Assembly: GCA_914767715.1 (NCBI GenBank)
Contig: OU612072.1
Span: 16,680,001 to 16,740,000, forward strand
Direction of reading: 5' to 3'
Source: Membranipora membranacea
Lineage: Eukaryota; Bryozoa; Gymnolaemata; Cheilostomatida; Membraniporidae
Length of the DNA: 60,000 nt
The notes beneath the pieces were generated by a model that was given only the letters and a program-made list of their open reading frames with translations, was not told the DNA's origin and did not search any database. The position numbers and the translations under genes are program-made. Below are positions 58,131 to 60,000 of the stretch, one piece after another; within the stretch, counting starts at the first letter, position 1, and the number at the start of each line of letters is the position of its first letter.

Positions 58131-58439
58131 TAAGTGAAAATCCTGTTTTACACCAACTGGGAAGCATGTCTGAAGCCATCGATTACAAATTGTTCATCTG
58201 AATAGCCCTCCAGATATACAGCCAGTCTTTCCACGTTCACAGGTGACTCAATGCCAAAAGATGATATATCTGCAAAAAATAAACACAACAAGATTTCAGC
58301 AAACACTACATAACCATTATACTCAAACTAATCAAGTAAGAACCTTTGTCCCGGTATTCCTTATAATACCCCCCCCCCCACCCGAGGGGAGGGTGTCGAC
58401 TAATACGGCGTTTCCGACGAACTGGTAGATGAGCTAGAT

Positions 58440-59035
58440 TAGATAAGATTTTATTGATACATCCGTTATCAATGATGATAGTGTGGAATGTGTACAATAC
58501 GTAAAAAAAAATACTAAGAGCGGTGATTGTTGAAATATGTCATAAAAAAGGAAAAAACGATTTGGCACGCTTTTGTGTTCTACATTTCTTAGGTCTAAAA
58601 ATGGTATTATTTCGAGAGGAAACCCTACTTAAATTTCTTGGTATTCGATTATAAAGTGGATGGGTCGGATCATCAGCTATTCGTAAAAAATGGCACTTTG
58701 AGAGTTCAAAAATAAAATCATATACGGTGGACAAAGCTAAAACTTGTAATCTCTCACTATAACTAAGATCAGGTAAAATCATCCTGCTAGCTGATCGCTG
58801 TATTCTTTCTAATCTATCCCTGTCTTGATCAGATAACATAAAAAACCAAGCAGGGGAGGCATACGTGATTAGGGATCGGATGTTGGCACAGTAGTATCGT
58901 TTAAGTCCTTCTCTATTCATACCAAGGACTTTCAGTTTCAGTTCTCTATTAGTATGACCATTAAAATAAACATTCATAATGACCGTCTTGTCAGCATTCA
59001 AAAGCATCATGTTATCTACAGCCCATTTCATAGTA
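58440..59035 (-). mobile_element. LINE fragment inserted between gag and RT of the DIRS element
   Basis: A 163-codon frame (58540-59031) has the post-palm part of a LINE RT: MLLNADKTVIMNVYF, then ITYASPAWFFMLSDQD and RIQRSASRMILPDL. The palm YADD is missing and there is a join where the thumb should be, so it is internally deleted. A C-run with dyad GTGTCGACTAATAC near 58370-58405 adjoins it. Confidence 0.8.
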
Positions 59036-59092
59036 TGGGTGACAGTTAGTCAATTAGCCAAAGTGATTGGTTGAGGGTTGATCTACTTCTTA

Positions 59093-59402
59093 CTACATCT
59101 GTACTCCGGGTGATCTGCGCTGTGCATTTTTTGCACTTGTGAGTGAATCAGCAGGTATTTCCAAGCTTGCATCCAGCAGCAGAGTTAAACCCCAAGCAGT
59201 AGCGCTCAGACTTTCGACCAGGTTGCTCGGCTTTCTTCTTATTCGTCTTAGTCTCACGAAGTCCACCAGCCAGCTCAGCGATATACTCTCCCCATACCAC
59301 ATCAGCATTCCTACTCCTCAGACGCCTGAATTGAAAGTCATATTCAATTCCATCCTTCCCTGCCATGTGGAAGCCCTTCACTATCTCGAAGTGGCGAAGC
59401 AT
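59093..59402 (-). pseudogene. gag C-terminal fragment of the DIRS-like element
   Basis: Reads EYDFQFRRLRSRNADVVWGE then a basic stretch and a Cys-rich knuckle, YCLGFNSAAGCKLGNTC. After a TGA, FTHKCKKC would complete the zinc-binding pattern usual in DIRS gag proteins. The fragment ends at the LINE insertion. Confidence 0.65.
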
Positions 59403-60000
59403 GCCTTGAACATCACTGGGGTAGAACCAAGGAGTTTGAAAGAGGAGTGGAAACGACCTCTCATTTCAAATTGTTGTTTGTCTCCACTGGTAATTGTCCT
59501 TTCTTAACAGCAAAGGTTGTCCATGACCACAGCCAATCAGAGTCGACATCAAATTAAGCTCCGCCTATAACAGTGGTTTAGCAGAAAACTTTTGTGCATG
59601 CTTGAATAAATGACTCAACAAGAAAGCTGCTTTTGTATCACTCTTGCCATCTGACTATCTTGATATCTAACTATCTATCTGTGCAGAGAACTTGATTACT
59701 TGTATATAACTCTCTGATCTGTGTCACAACACAGGGATACTCCTTGAACCACTGGTATGTATTCTATTCTTATTCTTCTTATCTATTGCTTGTTGTTGTT
59801 TTTGGACTGGTGGGGTTGTGATGTGCTGGGAAAGAAGAAGTGCATATGATCATAATCATTGATTATGATCATGATGGTGTTGAATATTATTGTTAAAAGT
59901 TATGGTTGTTGGCCTGTCTTGGCAAGCTTTGGCAAAGCTCATCAAGACAGATTGAACCAATCTATCTATCATCATCTCAAACACTTTAATTGCTTGCCTT
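59403..60000. other. flank of the DIRS-like element to window end
   Basis: No exon I can support. 59910-59950 holds an inverted motif (CTTGGCAAGCTTTGGCAAAG, CATCAAGACAG) related to those at 21241 and 45650. Confidence 0.45.

Larger units (their letters stand above)
55865..59402 (-). mobile_element. DIRS-like tyrosine-recombinase retrotransposon, decayed
   Basis: Minus-strand order is gag, RT, RNase H, tyrosine recombinase, as in DIRS/Ngaro elements. It is broken by stops and frameshifts and split by a LINE fragment at about 58440-59035. I could not identify terminal repeats, so the limits are those of the coding homology. Confidence 0.88.

Overview
The window looks like nuclear DNA of an animal, most probably an early-branching metazoan; a sponge is my best guess, but it is not proven. 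It is AT-rich. Genes are split by GT..AG introns with consistent phases, the host proteins belong to the animal TRIM family (RING, B-box, coiled coil, beta-propeller), and the transposon content (P-like, DIRS-like, non-LTR, hAT/Harbinger/CACTA-type) is that of a metazoan. No bacterial operons, rRNA or CRISPR are present.

The host backbone is a tandem array of TRIM genes, all on the minus strand. Gene C (38459-43936) is complete: nine exons give a 656-residue RING, B-box1, B-box2, coiled-coil, beta-propeller protein. Gene B (15387-18730) is a close paralogue that has lost the RING and B-box1 exons and starts inside exon 3. Gene A2 (3426-4256) is the reverse: RING and B-box1 are kept and the rest is lost inside exon 3. 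Gene A1 (214-748) is a near-identical tandem copy of A2 whose 3' part lies beyond the left edge. Two orphan terminal exons (51758-51900, 53049-53188) mark further decayed family members. A short unrecognised gene or exon set (2694-3300, with copies near 6.4 and 22.5 kb) travels with the array, and a small unrecognised plus-strand gene sits at 44.8-45.4 kb.

Region by region: 1-6.9 kb is two copies of a 3.5-kb unit. About 6.3-18.7 kb and 22.2-41.9 kb are two copies of one large segmental duplication, each broken up by its own insertions. Copy 1 carries a LINE piece (7.0-7.8 kb) and a 4-kb fold-back element with CACTG ends (11225-15225). Copy 2 carries a 5'-truncated LINE (25.1-26.2 kb), a CCCAGC-ended element (26325-27599) and a 9.6-kb P-like transposon (27673-37291). 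Because each copy is the empty site for the other's insertions, element ends and target duplications can be read directly. The right flank (45.4-60 kb) is mostly mobile DNA: a 2.2-kb inverted-repeat element, a decayed LINE, a hAT-type MITE and a DIRS-like tyrosine-recombinase retroelement split by another LINE.

The most interesting system is the P-like transposon. It has perfect 30-bp inverted ends, 7-bp target repeats, palindromic subterminal copies of its end motif, an apparently intact six-exon P/THAP9-type transposase (699 residues), and a second, convergent three-exon gene. That gene joins a C2H2 zinc finger to what looks like the C-terminal domain that ordinary P/THAP9 transposases carry in the same chain. 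The transposase therefore seems to be split between two genes on opposite strands.
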